A DNA stretch of 64,000 nt from Streptomyces sp. NBC_01275 (GTDB lineage Bacteria; Actinomycetota; Actinomycetes; Streptomycetales; Streptomycetaceae), in assembly GCF_026340655.1 (NCBI RefSeq), contig NZ_JAPEOZ010000001.1, forward strand, positions 3,162,001 to 3,226,000. Reading direction: 5' to 3'. Made by a program: the position numbers and the translations under genes. Below are positions 50,748 to 59,889 of this stretch, in pieces. The first letter of the stretch is position 1. Each line of letters begins with the position of its first letter. The notes beneath the pieces are model-generated. The model was not told the DNA's origin, searched no databases, and was given only the letters and a program-made list of their open reading frames with translations.

Positions 50748-52913
50748 CTACTCCGCTTGCAGTACCAGCAGCGCCAGATCGTCCTCCGGCGGCTGTCCGC
50801 CGAAGTCGTGCACCAGGCTGCGGATGCGCTCGGCGATCAGCCGCGCGTCGAGCCCGGCGCAGCCGGCCAGCGCGGTGGCGAGGCCGTCGCCGTCGTCGAA
50901 CTGGCGGGGGCCCGAACGCCGTTCCGTCACCCCGTCGGTGACGCACAGCAGACTGTCGCCGGGCCGCAGCTCCAGGCTGTCACAGGTGTACGTGGCGTCC
51001 TCGACGACCCCGAGGAGGGTCTGCGGATGCGCGGCCGTGGCGACGGAGCCGTCGGGCCCGAGGAGCAGCGGCAGCGGATGTCCGGCGGAGGCGAGGGTGC
51101 AGCGGACGCCCCCCTCGAAGGGCGCGAGCTCGCCGTAGAGGAGGGAGAGGAAGCGGGTCTGCGGGCCGTCGCCGGGTACGGCGGGGCCGACGAAGGCGCG
51201 GGCGGCGGCGTCGGCCGCCTCGGTCGCGTCGTCGAGGAGAAGCTGGTTGAGGCGGTCCAGGACGTCGGCGACGCCGTACCCCTCGCGGGCCAGCAGCCGC
51301 AGCCAGGGCCGCGCCAGGCCGATGACGACGGCCGCCTCCGGCCCCTTGCCCTGCACGTCGCCCACCGCGAAGCACCAGCGGCCGTCGCCCGCCGGGAACA
51401 GGTCGTAGAAGTCGCCGCTCGGTCCGCCCTGCTCGCGCGGCTCGTAGACGAGGGCGCTGCGCACCCCGGGGATCTCGGCGACCGCGCCGGGAAGCAGCCC
51501 GCGCTGCAGGACGGCGCTGATGGTGGCCTGGCGGGCGTACTGACGGGCCGCGCCGATCGCGAGCGCCACCCGGCGGCCGAGGTCCTCGACCAGCCCGGTG
51601 ACCTCGTCGGGAAAGGCCGACAGCCCGGCCCGCCCGATGACCAGCGTGCCCAGCGGCCGACCGCCGACGATCAGCCGGTAGGCGAGAGCCGCACCCTGCG
51701 GTCCGGTCGCGATACCGGTCGCGATGCCGGCCGCGGTACCGGGCGCGGTACCGGGCGCGGTACCGGGCGTGAGGCCTGACATGGTGCCGGCCGCGGTGCC
51801 GGGCGAGCCCGCCGCCGCACCGGACGCGAGGCCGGACACGGCGCCAGGCGCGATGCCGTGCGGGCTGCCCGCCGTACCGTGCGGGCCGCCGCCCGCCGCG
51901 CCGGGCCACGGGAAGTCGGCGGGACCGGACCGCAGCCCGTCCGGCGGGCGCGGCGGGTCCTTCTCCAGGGCTCGGCGCAGCTCCTCGACGCGGTGCTCGC
52001 TGCCGTGCCAGACGCCGACCAGCCGTGGCCCGGGACCGCCCGGCCACGCCCCGCGACCGCTCACCTCGTCCTCCAGCCACACCGCGCACCAGTCGGCGAT
52101 CCGGGGCACGATCAGCTGCCCGGTCAGGGCGGCGACCAGGTCCTCGTCGAGCTGCCCGGCGAGCAGGTCGGAGGCCTCGGCGAGGAAGGAGAGGGCGCCG
52201 CGGCCGAGCCAGTCCGCCCCCGGCCCGGCCGACTGCGGCTCGGGCGCGAGCGCCTGCGCGACGCTCCAGGCCGAGGCCGACGCGGGGCCGCCCGCCGCGT
52301 CCTGGCCCCCGCCCGCGTCCCGATTCACGCCCGCGTCCCGATTACCGCCCGACAGCCGTGCCCACACCGTCTTCGAGCCCCTGCGATACGTCACTCCCCA
52401 GGCGTCCGCCAGTGCCGCGACCAACCGCAGTCCCCGGCCGTACTCCGGCATCTCGTACGCCGGTTCGGCGCCCTCTTCACGGGGGGCGCCGTCACGTGGG
52501 GCGCGGGAGGGGTGGTGGTCGGAGACCTCGACGACGACGGCCCAGCCACCGGGGCGCTCCGGCTGCTCGGGGTCCTGCGTCGGCTCCCGCTCCTGTTCCA
52601 GCCGGCACAGCAGTTCGACGTCGGTGCCGGCGTGGACGACGGCGTTGGTGACGAGTTCGCTGACGACGAGCATCGCGTCCTCGGCGAGGCGTTCGGCGAG
52701 GCCCTCCGTGCCGGGCAGGCCGAGACCGGCCCACTCGGCCAGCGCGGCGCGCAGCAGGGCGCGGCCGGCGCCGGGCGCGAGGGAGCTGCCGGCGAGGCTC
52801 ACGCGGGCGGGCGGGACCGGAGGCGCACTCGTGAGCGCCGGCGCGCCCGGGTCGTACGCGGGCGCGCCGTCGGCACGGGAGACAGTCTCCCGCTGGGTCG
52901 GAATGGCCACCAT
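50748..52913 (-). CDS. SpoIIE-family PP2C phosphatase with anti-sigma-type kinase domain
   Basis: A 721-residue cytoplasmic signalling protein. Residues 45-190 form an HATPase_c domain of the RsbW type, with LVVSELVTNAVVHAGTDVEL as the ATP-binding N box and YGRGLRLVAALADAWG as the G box. A GAF-like region follows (about 235-455). The C-terminal 230 residues are a SpoIIE/RsbU PP2C with metal motifs SGDFYDLFPAGDGRWCFAVG, SLLCVTDGVTE and EDDLALLVLQ. Such proteins control anti-anti-sigma phosphorylation; a kinase and phosphatase in one chain is common in Streptomyces. The GAF is interrupted by a low-complexity stretch (GTAPGTAPGTAAGIATGI) from 12-bp DNA repeats. ATG 52913 lacks a ribosome site. 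Confidence 0.92.
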   Translation of the reverse strand: MVAIPTQRETVSRADGAPAYDPGAPALTSAPPVPPARVSLAGSSLAPGAGRALLRAALAEWAGLGLPGTEGLAERLAEDAMLVVSELVTNAVVHAGTDVELLCRLEQEREPTQDPEQPERPGGWAVVVEVSDHHPSRAPRDGAPREEGAEPAYEMPEYGRGLRLVAALADAWGVTYRRGSKTVWARLSGGNRDAGVNRDAGGGQDAAGGPASASAWSVAQALAPEPQSAGPGADWLGRGALSFLAEASDLLAGQLDEDLVAALTGQLIVPRIADWCAVWLEDEVSGRGAWPGGPGPRLVGVWHGSEHRVEELRRALEKDPPRPPDGLRSGPADFPWPGAAGGGPHGTAGSPHGIAPGAVSGLASGAAAGSPGTAAGTMSGLTPGTAPGTAPGTAAGIATGIATGPQGAALAYRLIVGGRPLGTLVIGRAGLSAFPDEVTGLVEDLGRRVALAIGAARQYARQATISAVLQRGLLPGAVAEIPGVRSALVYEPREQGGPSGDFYDLFPAGDGRWCFAVGDVQGKGPEAAVVIGLARPWLRLLAREGYGVADVLDRLNQLLLDDATEAADAAARAFVGPAVPGDGPQTRFLSLLYGELAPFEGGVRCTLASAGHPLPLLLGPDGSVATAAHPQTLLGVVEDATYTCDSLELRPGDSLLCVTDGVTERRSGPRQFDDGDGLATALAGCAGLDARLIAERIRSLVHDFGGQPPEDDLALLVLQAE
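51709..51860. repeat. 12-bp coding repeat array within the SpoIIE phosphatase gene
   Basis: About twelve copies of a 12-mer related to GCGGTACCGGGC. The copies at 51733, 51745 and 51757 are identical or nearly so; copies toward both ends are diverged. The unit is a multiple of three, so it encodes an in-frame Pro-Gly-Thr-Ala type linker. Confidence 0.85.
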
Positions 52914-53138
52914 GGCCGACAGGGTGACAGACCGACCGCACCCATAAGCGCTCAGTTACGGAAGCTGACCGTCATGGGGAAGAACCGTGCTATGCCGGTG
53001 CTCGAAGACGAACGAATGGCGAAGGAATGATGCATGAATCGGGGGCGGAATTCGATCATCCACCCCCGGTCGTCAGTTCACCTGCTCGTCAGTTCACCTG
53101 CTCTTCAGTTCGCCCACGAGTCGACTCACGCCTCACGC

Positions 53139-55013
53139 TCACGCCTCACGCGCTCCGGCGTACATCTCGTCGATGAGGTGCTTGTACTCCCGCTCGACCA
53201 CCGGTCGCTTCAGCTTCAGGCTCGGGGTGATCTCGCCGTGCTCCACGTCGAGGTCCCGGGGCAGCAGCCGGAACTTCTTGATGGTCTGCCAGCGCTGGAG
53301 CCCCTCGTTGAGCTGCTTGACGTACCCCTCGACGAGGGCGACGGTCGCGGGCGCGGCGACGACCTCGGCGTACAGCTTCCCGCCGAGCCCGTTCTCCTTC
53401 GCCCAGTCGAGGATCGCGGGCTCGTCCAGGGCGATCAGGGCGGTGCAGAAGTTCCGGTCCGCGCCGTGCACCAGGATGTTGGACACGTACGGGCACACCG
53501 CCTTGAACTGTCCCTCGACCTCCGCGGGCGCGATGTACTTGCCGCCGGACGTCTTGATGAGGTCCTTCTTGCGGTCGGTGATCCGCAGATAGCCGTCGGG
53601 CGAGAGCTCGCCGATGTCGCCGGTGTGGAACCAGCCGTCCGCCTCCAGCACCTCGGCGGTCTTCTCGGGCAGCCCGTGGTAGCCCTCCATGATGCCGGGC
53701 CCGCGCAGCAGGATCTCGCCGTCGTCCGCGATGCGCACCTCGGTGCCGGGCAGCGGCTTGCCGACGGTGCCGGTGCGGTAGGCCTCGCCGGGGTTCACGA
53801 AGGAGGCCGCGGAGGACTCGGTGAGTCCGTAGCCCTCCAGGATGTGGATGCCGGCGCCGGCGAAGAAGTACCCGATCTCCGGCGCGAGCGCCGCGCTGCC
53901 GGAGACGCACGCCCGCAGCCTTCCGCCGAACGCCTCGCGGATCTTCGCGTAGACGAGCGCGTCGGCGACCTTGTGCTTGGCGGAGAGGCCGAAGGACGCG
54001 GACGCCGTGCCGGTGCGCCGGAAGTTGTCCTGCGCCTCCTTGGCGTAGGCGCGGGCGACCTCGGAGGCCCACTGGAAGATCTTGTACTTGGCCCCGCCGC
54101 CCGCCCGGGCCTTGGCGGCGACCCCGTTGTAGACCTTCTCGAAGATGCGCGGGACGGCCGCCATGTACGTCGGCTGCACGACCGGCAGATTCTCGATGAT
54201 CTTGTCGACGCGGCCGTCGACGGCGGTGACGTGGCCGACCTCGATCTGGCCGGAGGTGAGGACCTTGCCGAAGACGTGCGCGAGCGGCAGCCACAGGTAC
54301 TGCACGTCCTCGGCGCTGATCAGCCCGGTCGCGGCGATCGCCTTCGCCATGTACGACCAGTTGTCGTGCGGCAGGCGCACGCCCTTGGGGCGGCCGGTGG
54401 TGCCCGAGGTGTAGATGAGGGTGGCGAGCTGGTCCTTGGCGATCGCGCCGACCCGCTCCTTGATCAGCTCCGGGTCCTTCTCCAGCCGGGCCGCGCCGCG
54501 CTTCTCCAGCTCGTCGAGGGTGAGGATCCAGTCGGCGGTCTCGACGCCGGCCGGGTCGATCACGACCACATGGGTGAGGTCGGGCAGCTCGGCGCGCTTC
54601 TCCACCGCCTTGGCGAGCTGGGCCGCGTCCTCCGCGATCAGGATCCGGCTCTCGGAGTCGGAGAGGATGAACGCCGACTCGTCGGCGTTGGTCTGCGGGT
54701 AGACGGTGGTCGTGGCGGCCCCGGCGCACATGATACCGAGGTCGCCGAGGATCCACTCGACCCGGGTGGAGGCGGCGAGCGCGACGCGCTGCTCGGGCTG
54801 CACGCCCAGCTCGATGAGCCCGGCCGCGATCGCGTAGACCCGCTCGGCGGCCTGCGCCCAGCTGAGCGACTTCCAGCCGTCGGGGCCCTCGCCGGACGCG
54901 GCCGGCACCGGGTAGCGGTACGCCTCCGCGTCGGGCGTGGCCGCCACGCGCTCCAGGAAGAGGCCCGCGACGGACGGCGGACGGTTCTCGATCAGTGTCT
55001 GTGTGTCGCTCAC
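53139..55013 (-). CDS. AMP-dependent long-chain fatty acid--CoA ligase
   Basis: A 624-residue adenylate-forming enzyme of the FadD15 type. TLIYTSGTTGRPKGVRLPHD is the P-loop, LEGYGLTESSAASF the A5 motif, GWFHTGDIGELSPDGYLRIT contains the A7 Asp, and DRKKDLIKTSGGKYIAP the A8/A10 hinge. It activates fatty acids with ATP and CoA for lipid synthesis or degradation. GTG 55013 has GGAGG upstream. The 5' leader holds four 16-bp repeats and a near-palindrome, TAACTCACGAGTAA (55112-55125), which might be an operator. Confidence 0.93.
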   Translation of the reverse strand: MSDTQTLIENRPPSVAGLFLERVAATPDAEAYRYPVPAASGEGPDGWKSLSWAQAAERVYAIAAGLIELGVQPEQRVALAASTRVEWILGDLGIMCAGAATTTVYPQTNADESAFILSDSESRILIAEDAAQLAKAVEKRAELPDLTHVVVIDPAGVETADWILTLDELEKRGAARLEKDPELIKERVGAIAKDQLATLIYTSGTTGRPKGVRLPHDNWSYMAKAIAATGLISAEDVQYLWLPLAHVFGKVLTSGQIEVGHVTAVDGRVDKIIENLPVVQPTYMAAVPRIFEKVYNGVAAKARAGGGAKYKIFQWASEVARAYAKEAQDNFRRTGTASASFGLSAKHKVADALVYAKIREAFGGRLRACVSGSAALAPEIGYFFAGAGIHILEGYGLTESSAASFVNPGEAYRTGTVGKPLPGTEVRIADDGEILLRGPGIMEGYHGLPEKTAEVLEADGWFHTGDIGELSPDGYLRITDRKKDLIKTSGGKYIAPAEVEGQFKAVCPYVSNILVHGADRNFCTALIALDEPAILDWAKENGLGGKLYAEVVAAPATVALVEGYVKQLNEGLQRWQTIKKFRLLPRDLDVEHGEITPSLKLKRPVVEREYKHLIDEMYAGAREA

Positions 55014-55051
55014 GACATCCTCCGGGCCCGCGACGGTGCGGCTGGCTCATT

Positions 55052-55115
55052 GCGGCTGTTGTTGGACGCGGCTGTTGTGTGACGCAGCTGCTGCTTGACG
55101 GAGCTGTTGTTTAAC
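55052..55115. repeat. Four 16-bp tandem repeats upstream of the acyl-CoA ligase
   Basis: Copies begin at 55052, 55068, 55084 and 55100. On the plus strand they read GCGGCTGTTGTTGGAC and three variants ending TGAC, TGAC and TAAC. They lie 39-102 nt before the ligase start codon, in its likely 5' untranslated region or promoter. Confidence 0.85.
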
Positions 55116-55218
55116 TCACGAGTAACTACTGAGCAGGGACAGAGTAGAGGGCGACTGGCCTGCGCGTAAGGGGCTCTGGACGGTCACTTTCTCCCGAGCG
55201 TTCTCCCGGGGACAGGCA

Positions 55219-55252
55219 CAGGGCCCGCCGCGCTCTCGCGTGACGGGCCCTG
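55219..55252 (-). terminator. lepA terminator hairpin
   Basis: CAGGGCCCG (55219-55227) and CGGGCCCTG (55244-55252) form a perfect 9-bp stem with a 16-nt loop, 21 nt beyond the lepA stop codon. Confidence 0.75.
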
Positions 55253-55272
55253 AGAACCGGGGTCCACCGTGG

Positions 55273-57141
55273 CTACTTCTTGCCCTTGCCGGAGCCCGCG
55301 TTGTCGTCGCTGCTGAGGACGGCGATGAAGGCCTCTTGCGGAACCTCCACAGAGCCCACCATCTTCATCCGCTTCTTGCCTTCCTTCTGCTTCTCCAGCA
55401 GCTTCCGCTTCCGGGAGATGTCACCGCCGTAGCACTTGGCGAGGACGTCCTTGCGGATGGCGCGGATGGTCTCGCGGGCGATGACCCGGGAGCCGATGGC
55501 CGCCTGGATGGGCACCTCGAAGGCCTGCCGCGGGATGAGCTCGCGCAGCTTGGCGACGAGCCGCACGCCGTACGCGTACGCCGCGTCCTTGTGCGTGACC
55601 GCCGAGAAGGCGTCCACCTTGTCGCCGTGCAGCAGGATGTCGACCTTGACCAGGCTGGAGGCCTGCTCGCCGGTGGGCTCGTAGTCGAGCGAGGCGTAGC
55701 CGCGCGTCTTGGACTTCAGCTGGTCGAAGAAGTCGAAGACGATCTCCGCGAGCGGGAGCGTGTAACGGATCTCGACCCGGTCCTCGGAGAGGTAGTCCAT
55801 GCCGAGCAGGGTGCCGCGCCGGGTCTGGCACAGCTCCATGATCGAGCCGATGAACTCGGAGGGCGCGAGGATCGTGGCGCGTACGACAGGCTCGTACACG
55901 TCGTCGATCTTGCCCTCGGGGAACTCGCTCGGGTTGGTGACCGTGTGCTCGGTGCGGTCCTCCATGACGACGCGGTAGACCACGTTGGGCGCGGTGGCGA
56001 TGAGGTCGAGCCCGAACTCGCGCTCCAGCCGCTCGCGGATCACGTCGAGGTGGAGCAGGCCGAGGAAGCCGACGCGGAAACCGAAGCCGAGGGCGGCGGA
56101 GGTCTCCGGCTCGTAGACCAGCGCCGCGTCGTTGAGCTGGAGCTTGTCCAGGGCGTCGCGCAGCTCGGGATAGTCGGAGCCGTCCAGCGGATACAGACCC
56201 GAGAAGACCATCGGCTTGGGGTCCTTGTAGCCGCCGAGCGCCTCGGTCGCGCCCTTGTGCAGGGTGGTGATGGTGTCACCGACCTTGGACTGGCGGACGT
56301 CCTTCACACCGGTGATCAGATAGCCGACCTCGCCCACGCCGAGGCCGTCGGCCGCCTTCATCTCGGGGGACGAGACGCCGATCTCCAGCAGCTCGTGCGT
56401 CGCGCCGGTGGACATCATCCGGATCCGCTCGCGCTTGTTGAGCTGACCGTCGATGACACGGACGTACGTCACGACACCGCGGTAGGAGTCGTAGACGGAA
56501 TCGAAGATCATGGCGCGCGCGGGAGCGTCCACGACGCCGACCGGAGCGGGGACCTCGGCGACGACCTTGTCCAGCAGCGCCTCGACGCCCAGCCCCGTCT
56601 TCGCGGAGACCTTGAGGACGTCCGCGGGATCGCAGCCGATGAGGTTGGCGAGCTCCTCGGAGAACTTCTCCGGCTGCGCGGCCGGCAGGTCGATCTTGTT
56701 CAGTACGGGGATGATCTTGAGGTCGTTCTCCATCGCCAGGTAGAGGTTGGCGAGGGTCTGCGCCTCGATGCCCTGAGCCGCGTCGACGAGGAGGACGGTC
56801 CCCTCACAGGCCGCGAGCGACCGCGAGACCTCGTACGTGAAGTCGACGTGCCCGGGGGTGTCGATCATGTTGAGGATGTGCGTGGTGCCCGGATCCTGGG
56901 TCGGGGCCCAGGGCAGACGCACGGCCTGGGACTTGATCGTGATGCCGCGCTCGCGCTCGATGTCCATCCGGTCGAGGTACTGAGCACGCATCTGCCGCTG
57001 GTCGACCACGCCGGTCAGCTGGAGCATCCGGTCGGCGAGGGTGGACTTGCCGTGGTCGATGTGCGCGATGATGCAGAAATTGCGGATCAGAGCCGGGTCG
57101 GTACGGCTCGGCTCGGGCACATTCTTAGGGGTCGCGGGCAC
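55273..57141 (-). CDS. lepA: Elongation factor 4 (LepA)
   Basis: A 622-residue ribosomal GTPase that acts on stalled or mistranslocated ribosomes and in initiation. [20 protein letters not shown] is G1, [12 protein letters not shown]2, [11 protein letters not shown]3 and [11 protein letters not shown]4. The C-terminal domain unique to LepA ([18 protein letters not shown]) is complete. It starts at GTG 57141 with AGGA upstream and ends at a strong hairpin. It is divergent from rpsT, the usual neighbour in actinobacteria. Confidence 0.97.
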   Translation of the reverse strand: MPATPKNVPEPSRTDPALIRNFCIIAHIDHGKSTLADRMLQLTGVVDQRQMRAQYLDRMDIERERGITIKSQAVRLPWAPTQDPGTTHILNMIDTPGHVDFTYEVSRSLAACEGTVLLVDAAQGIEAQTLANLYLAMENDLKIIPVLNKIDLPAAQPEKFSEELANLIGCDPADVLKVSAKTGLGVEALLDKVVAEVPAPVGVVDAPARAMIFDSVYDSYRGVVTYVRVIDGQLNKRERIRMMSTGATHELLEIGVSSPEMKAADGLGVGEVGYLITGVKDVRQSKVGDTITTLHKGATEALGGYKDPKPMVFSGLYPLDGSDYPELRDALDKLQLNDAALVYEPETSAALGFGFRVGFLGLLHLDVIRERLEREFGLDLIATAPNVVYRVVMEDRTEHTVTNPSEFPEGKIDDVYEPVVRATILAPSEFIGSIMELCQTRRGTLLGMDYLSEDRVEIRYTLPLAEIVFDFFDQLKSKTRGYASLDYEPTGEQASSLVKVDILLHGDKVDAFSAVTHKDAAYAYGVRLVAKLRELIPRQAFEVPIQAAIGSRVIARETIRAIRKDVLAKCYGGDISRKRKLLEKQKEGKKRMKMVGSVEVPQEAFIAVLSSDDNAGSGKGKK

Positions 57142-57238
57142 GCAGGGTCCTGATTCTTGAGATATCCGCAGGGTCAGCGGCTCGGGTCGGATCGATACGT
57201 AGGCTCCATGGTCCCACGGGCGGCGACCGGGGACCGGT

Positions 57239-57268
57239 TTGGGCCACTCGCCGGGCCACTGGTAGCCT
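57239..57268 (+). promoter_or_regulatory. rpsT promoter
   Basis: TTGGGC (57239-57244), an 18-nt spacer, then TAGCCT (57263-57268) resemble the vegetative promoter consensus. The resulting leader of about 60 nt contains a GGTACGGG/CCCGTGCC hairpin and an AAAGG ribosome site before GTG 57337. Confidence 0.55.
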
Positions 57269-57336
57269 GGGCAGCTGTGTCATTCATCGGTACGGGACCC
57301 GTGCGGCCCCGTGCCAGAACCTGAAAAGGCTCTTTC

Positions 57337-57603
57337 GTGGCGAACATCAAGTCCCAGATCAAGCGGATCAAGACCAACGAGAAGGCTCGGCTGCGCAACA
57401 AGGCCGTCAAGTCCTCCCTGAAGACCGCGATCCGCAAGGCCCGCGAGGCCGCTGCCGCGGGTGACGTCGAGAAGGCCACCGAGTACCAGCGCGCTGCCGC
57501 GCGTCAGCTCGACAAGGCCGTCTCCAAGGGCGTCATCCACAAGAACCAGGCCGCCAACAAGAAGTCGGCCCTGGCCACCAAGGTCGCGACCCTCAAGGGC
57601 TGA
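57337..57603 (+). CDS. rpsT: 30S ribosomal protein S20
   Basis: An 88-residue basic helical protein ([20 protein letters not shown] at the start, [20 protein letters not shown] near the end) that binds 16S rRNA in the 30S body. Length and sequence are standard for the family. GTG 57337 has AAAGG at about ten bases. Divergent from lepA. The 3' side is followed by a short repeat tract. Confidence 0.98.
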   Translation: MANIKSQIKRIKTNEKARLRNKAVKSSLKTAIRKAREAAAAGDVEKATEYQRAAARQLDKAVSKGVIHKNQAANKKSALATKVATLKG

Positions 57604-57611
57604 ACCCCTTT

Positions 57612-57712
57612 TCTGATCTGACTCTGATTGTCTGATCCGACTCCGAGTCGGTTCGATCTGATTCGTCGTTCGATCCGATTCGATCCGATTCGTCGTCCGA
57701 TCTCATTCGGAT
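57612..57712. repeat. Degenerate repeat tract after the rpsT stop
   Basis: Variants of TCTGATC and GATCCGATTC follow one another about nine times beginning 9 nt after the rpsT stop codon. GATCCGATTC occurs twice in tandem near 57675, and TTCGTCGTCC/TTCGTCGTTC flank it. The tract is markedly less GC-rich than its surroundings. Confidence 0.7.
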
Positions 57713-57824
57713 CGCCGGAAGGACCCGGGCGGGCCCTCTCTCATCCGCCCCCGACCGGCACCCACGGATCGCGCACGGCCTGCGTTCGCCACGCGGGCGC
57801 GATCCAACAAGCATCACGCGTGAA

Positions 57825-57876
57825 CCGAAGGCCCCGGAGCCTCGCCCTTCCCCAGGGCGGGAACCGGGGCCTTCGG
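57825..57876. terminator. Large hairpin between rpsT and the SnoaL-like gene
   Basis: CCGAAGGCCCCGG (57825-57837) and CCGGGGCCTTCGG (57864-57876) make a perfect 13-bp stem; an inner CGCCC/GGGCG stem lies in the loop. It would serve as terminator for rpsT and, being symmetric, for the convergent gene. Between the repeats and this hairpin (57713-57824) I see nothing else. Confidence 0.75.
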
Positions 57877-57917
57877 CATGACGGCCCTGCGGGCAGGGCG
57901 AAGGCCCGGAGGCAGAG

Positions 57918-57998
57918 GCGCGGGGCCGGAGCCGGAGGCCGGAGCCGGAGGCCGGAGCCGGAGCCGGAGGCCGGAGCCGGGGCCGGAGCCGGGGCCGG
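57918..57998. repeat. GGAGCC/GGAGGCC tandem tract after the SnoaL stop
   Basis: On the plus strand the units GGAGCC, GGAGGCC and GGGGCC alternate about twelve times, ending just before the minus-strand stop codon of the SnoaL-like gene at 58006. Rest of the gap holds nothing recognisable. Confidence 0.8.
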
Positions 57999-58005
57999 CC
58001 TGGGG

Positions 58006-58401
58006 TCACGACCAGAAGGCGTTGCTCATGTCCATGTCCTCGACGCACTCGTCGAGGTCGGTCATCATGTCTCCGACGATCCGGAAGACGATGCCTCCCG
58101 TCTCGTCGATGTGCTTGTCACCCCGGTCGGCGACGAAGCGGTGCATGGACATGGCGTGGCCGCGGCCGTCGACCAGTACGGTGCGCAGCTCGACGCGCAA
58201 CGACCCACCCGTCTCCGAGTGGAGCCGCCCGTACATCTCCATGATGGAGTCCAGGCCCTTGTAGTCTCCCGAGAGCATGTGGGAGCCGGGCACGTGGTGT
58301 GTACAGTCCCCCGCCATCATGCCGCGCAGGGTGTCCATGTCTCCGCGATTGAAGGCCTCGTAGCCCTTGCGGACGAGCATCGCGTGCGGGTGCTCAGCCA
58401 T
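58006..58401 (-). CDS. SnoaL-like (NTF2-fold) protein
   Basis: A 131-residue protein of the cystatin/NTF2-like fold: HAMLVRKGYEAFNRGDMDTL at the start, MMAGDCTHHVPGSHMLSGDY for the first strand region, and FVADRGDKHIDETGGIVFRI later. These proteins bind small hydrophobic ligands or act as cyclases and isomerases; no catalytic residue can be assigned. ATG 58401 has AAAGGTGG eight bases upstream; GTG 58413 is less likely. Monocistronic. Confidence 0.85.
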   Translation of the reverse strand: MAEHPHAMLVRKGYEAFNRGDMDTLRGMMAGDCTHHVPGSHMLSGDYKGLDSIMEMYGRLHSETGGSLRVELRTVLVDGRGHAMSMHRFVADRGDKHIDETGGIVFRIVGDMMTDLDECVEDMDMSNAFWS

Positions 58402-58533
58402 GGTGATCGCCACCTTTCCCGATTCGGCGATGTACGGCTGGTACGTCCGATTCTCCTCCCCGGGGAGGGAAGGGCCACTGGATCACCTGGGGGAAGGCCC
58501 GGAACGCCCGGGAGGCCTGGGCGCGGGGTGAGG

Positions 58534-59520
58534 TCAGCGTCCTCTGGAGCGGGCCGCCCGCGCGATGGCCACCACAGCCTTCTCCAGGGCGTACTCGGGG
58601 TCGTCCCCGCCGCCCTTCACTCCCGCGTCCGCCTCGGCCACGGCCCGCAGCGCGACGGACACCCCGTCCGGGGTCCAGCCGCGCATCTGCTGCCGCACCC
58701 GGTCGATCTTCCACGGCGGCATGCCCAGCTCCCGCGCGAGGTCGGCCGGACGGCCCCCGCGCGCGGAGGACAGCTTGCCGATGGCCCGCACGCCCTGCGC
58801 GAGCGCGCTCGTGATCAGCACGGGGGCGACGCCGGTGGCCAGCGACCACCGCAACGCCTCCAGCGCCTCCGCGGTCCGCCCCTCCACCGCCCGGTCGGCG
58901 ACGGTGAAGCTCGAGGCCTCGGCCCGCCCGGTGTAGTACCGCGCGACGACGACCTCGTCGATGGTCCCCTCGATGTCGGCGACCAGCTGGGACACGGCGG
59001 ACGCCAGCTCCCGCAGATCGCTGCCGAGAGCGTCGACGAGCGCCTGGCAGGCCTCCGGCGTCGCGGACCGCCCGGTCGCCCGGAACTCGGCCCGCACGAA
59101 GGCCAGCCGGTCCGCCGGCTTGGTCATCTTCGGACAGGCCACCTCCCGCGCCCCCGCCTTGCGCGCGGCGTCGAGAAGCGCCTTGCCCTTGGCCGCGCCC
59201 GCGTGCAGCAGCACGAGCGTGATCTCCTCGGCGGGAGCCCCGAGATACGCCTTCACGTCCTTGACCGTGTCGGCGGACAGGTCCTGCGCATTGCGTACGA
59301 CCACGACCTTGCGCTCCGCGAAGAGCGAGGGGCTGGTCAACTCGGCGAGCGTGCCGGGCTGCAACTGGTCCGACGTCAGGTCGCGTACGTCCGTGTCGGC
59401 GTCGGAGGCCCGGGCGGCGGCCACCACCTCCTGCACGGCACGGTCGAGCAGGAGGTCCTCCTGGCCCACGGCAACGGTCACCGGGGCGAGAGGATCGTCA
59501 TTCGCAGTCTTCCTGGCCAT
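58534..59520 (-). CDS. holA: DNA polymerase III subunit delta
   Basis: A 328-residue clamp-loader subunit. It opens the beta sliding clamp. Sequence features: PVTVAVGQEDLLLDRAVQEV at the start, LTSPSLFAERKVVVVRNAQD with the clamp-binding region, VACPKMTKPADRLAFVRAEF, and the C-terminal helical collar (YALEKAVVAIARAARSRGR). No functional ATPase site, as usual for delta. ATG 59520 is used; an in-frame ATG at 59532 is the alternative and neither has a clear ribosome site. Confidence 0.92.
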   Translation of the reverse strand: MARKTANDDPLAPVTVAVGQEDLLLDRAVQEVVAAARASDADTDVRDLTSDQLQPGTLAELTSPSLFAERKVVVVRNAQDLSADTVKDVKAYLGAPAEEITLVLLHAGAAKGKALLDAARKAGAREVACPKMTKPADRLAFVRAEFRATGRSATPEACQALVDALGSDLRELASAVSQLVADIEGTIDEVVVARYYTGRAEASSFTVADRAVEGRTAEALEALRWSLATGVAPVLITSALAQGVRAIGKLSSARGGRPADLARELGMPPWKIDRVRQQMRGWTPDGVSVALRAVAEADAGVKGGGDDPEYALEKAVVAIARAARSRGR

Positions 59521-59639
59521 CGGGACAAGCATGTCACGCGCCACTGACACCGAACCCCGCGAGCGCCTCCCTGACCCCTGCCTCTGCCCCCCTCCCCTTC
59601 CCTCCCCCGCCTCCCCTGCCCCCTTGTCCTCCTGTCCCT

Positions 59640-59885
59640 CTACGGCTCCTCCCGCCACCCCTCCCACTCGCCCGCGAACGCGTCCAGCTCCCCCTCGTCG
59701 AGCCGCCCGTCCTCGTCCCGCAGCACGACCAGCCACTGCGCGTCCTCCGCGTCGTCCTCCCCGGCCAGCGCGTCCCGGACGACCTGCGGCTCCTCCCGCA
59801 CTCCGAACCGCTCCCGGAGCGCCTCCACCACCTCCTCCGCGGCATCACGATCGGGCAGCACCAGCACATGTCTCACATCGCTCAC
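59640..59885 (-). CDS. Small acidic hypothetical protein
   Basis: An 81-residue acidic protein (VRHVLVLPDRDAAEEVVEAL, then EDAQWLVVLRDEDGRLDEGE, ending FAGEWEGWREEP). It looks like a single alpha/beta domain with a strongly negative C-terminus. I recognise no family. GTG 59885 lies four nt after the stop of the acetyltransferase gene, so it is the last gene of the comEA-comEC-NAT operon; GTG 59903 or 59909 in the same frame are alternatives. Confidence 0.7.
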   Translation of the reverse strand: MSDVRHVLVLPDRDAAEEVVEALRERFGVREEPQVVRDALAGEDDAEDAQWLVVLRDEDGRLDEGELDAFAGEWEGWREEP

Positions 59886-59889
59886 CCCG

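Noticed and set aside
52974..53030. Possible 18-residue small protein, MGKNRAMPVLEDERMAKE, and a following frame of about 50 codons
   Set aside because: It has a weak ribosome site and no family match. The following frame runs into the ligase 3' end and has no coding character. Kept out of the gene list; the 52914-53138 gap otherwise shows only GTTCACCTGCTC-type duplications.
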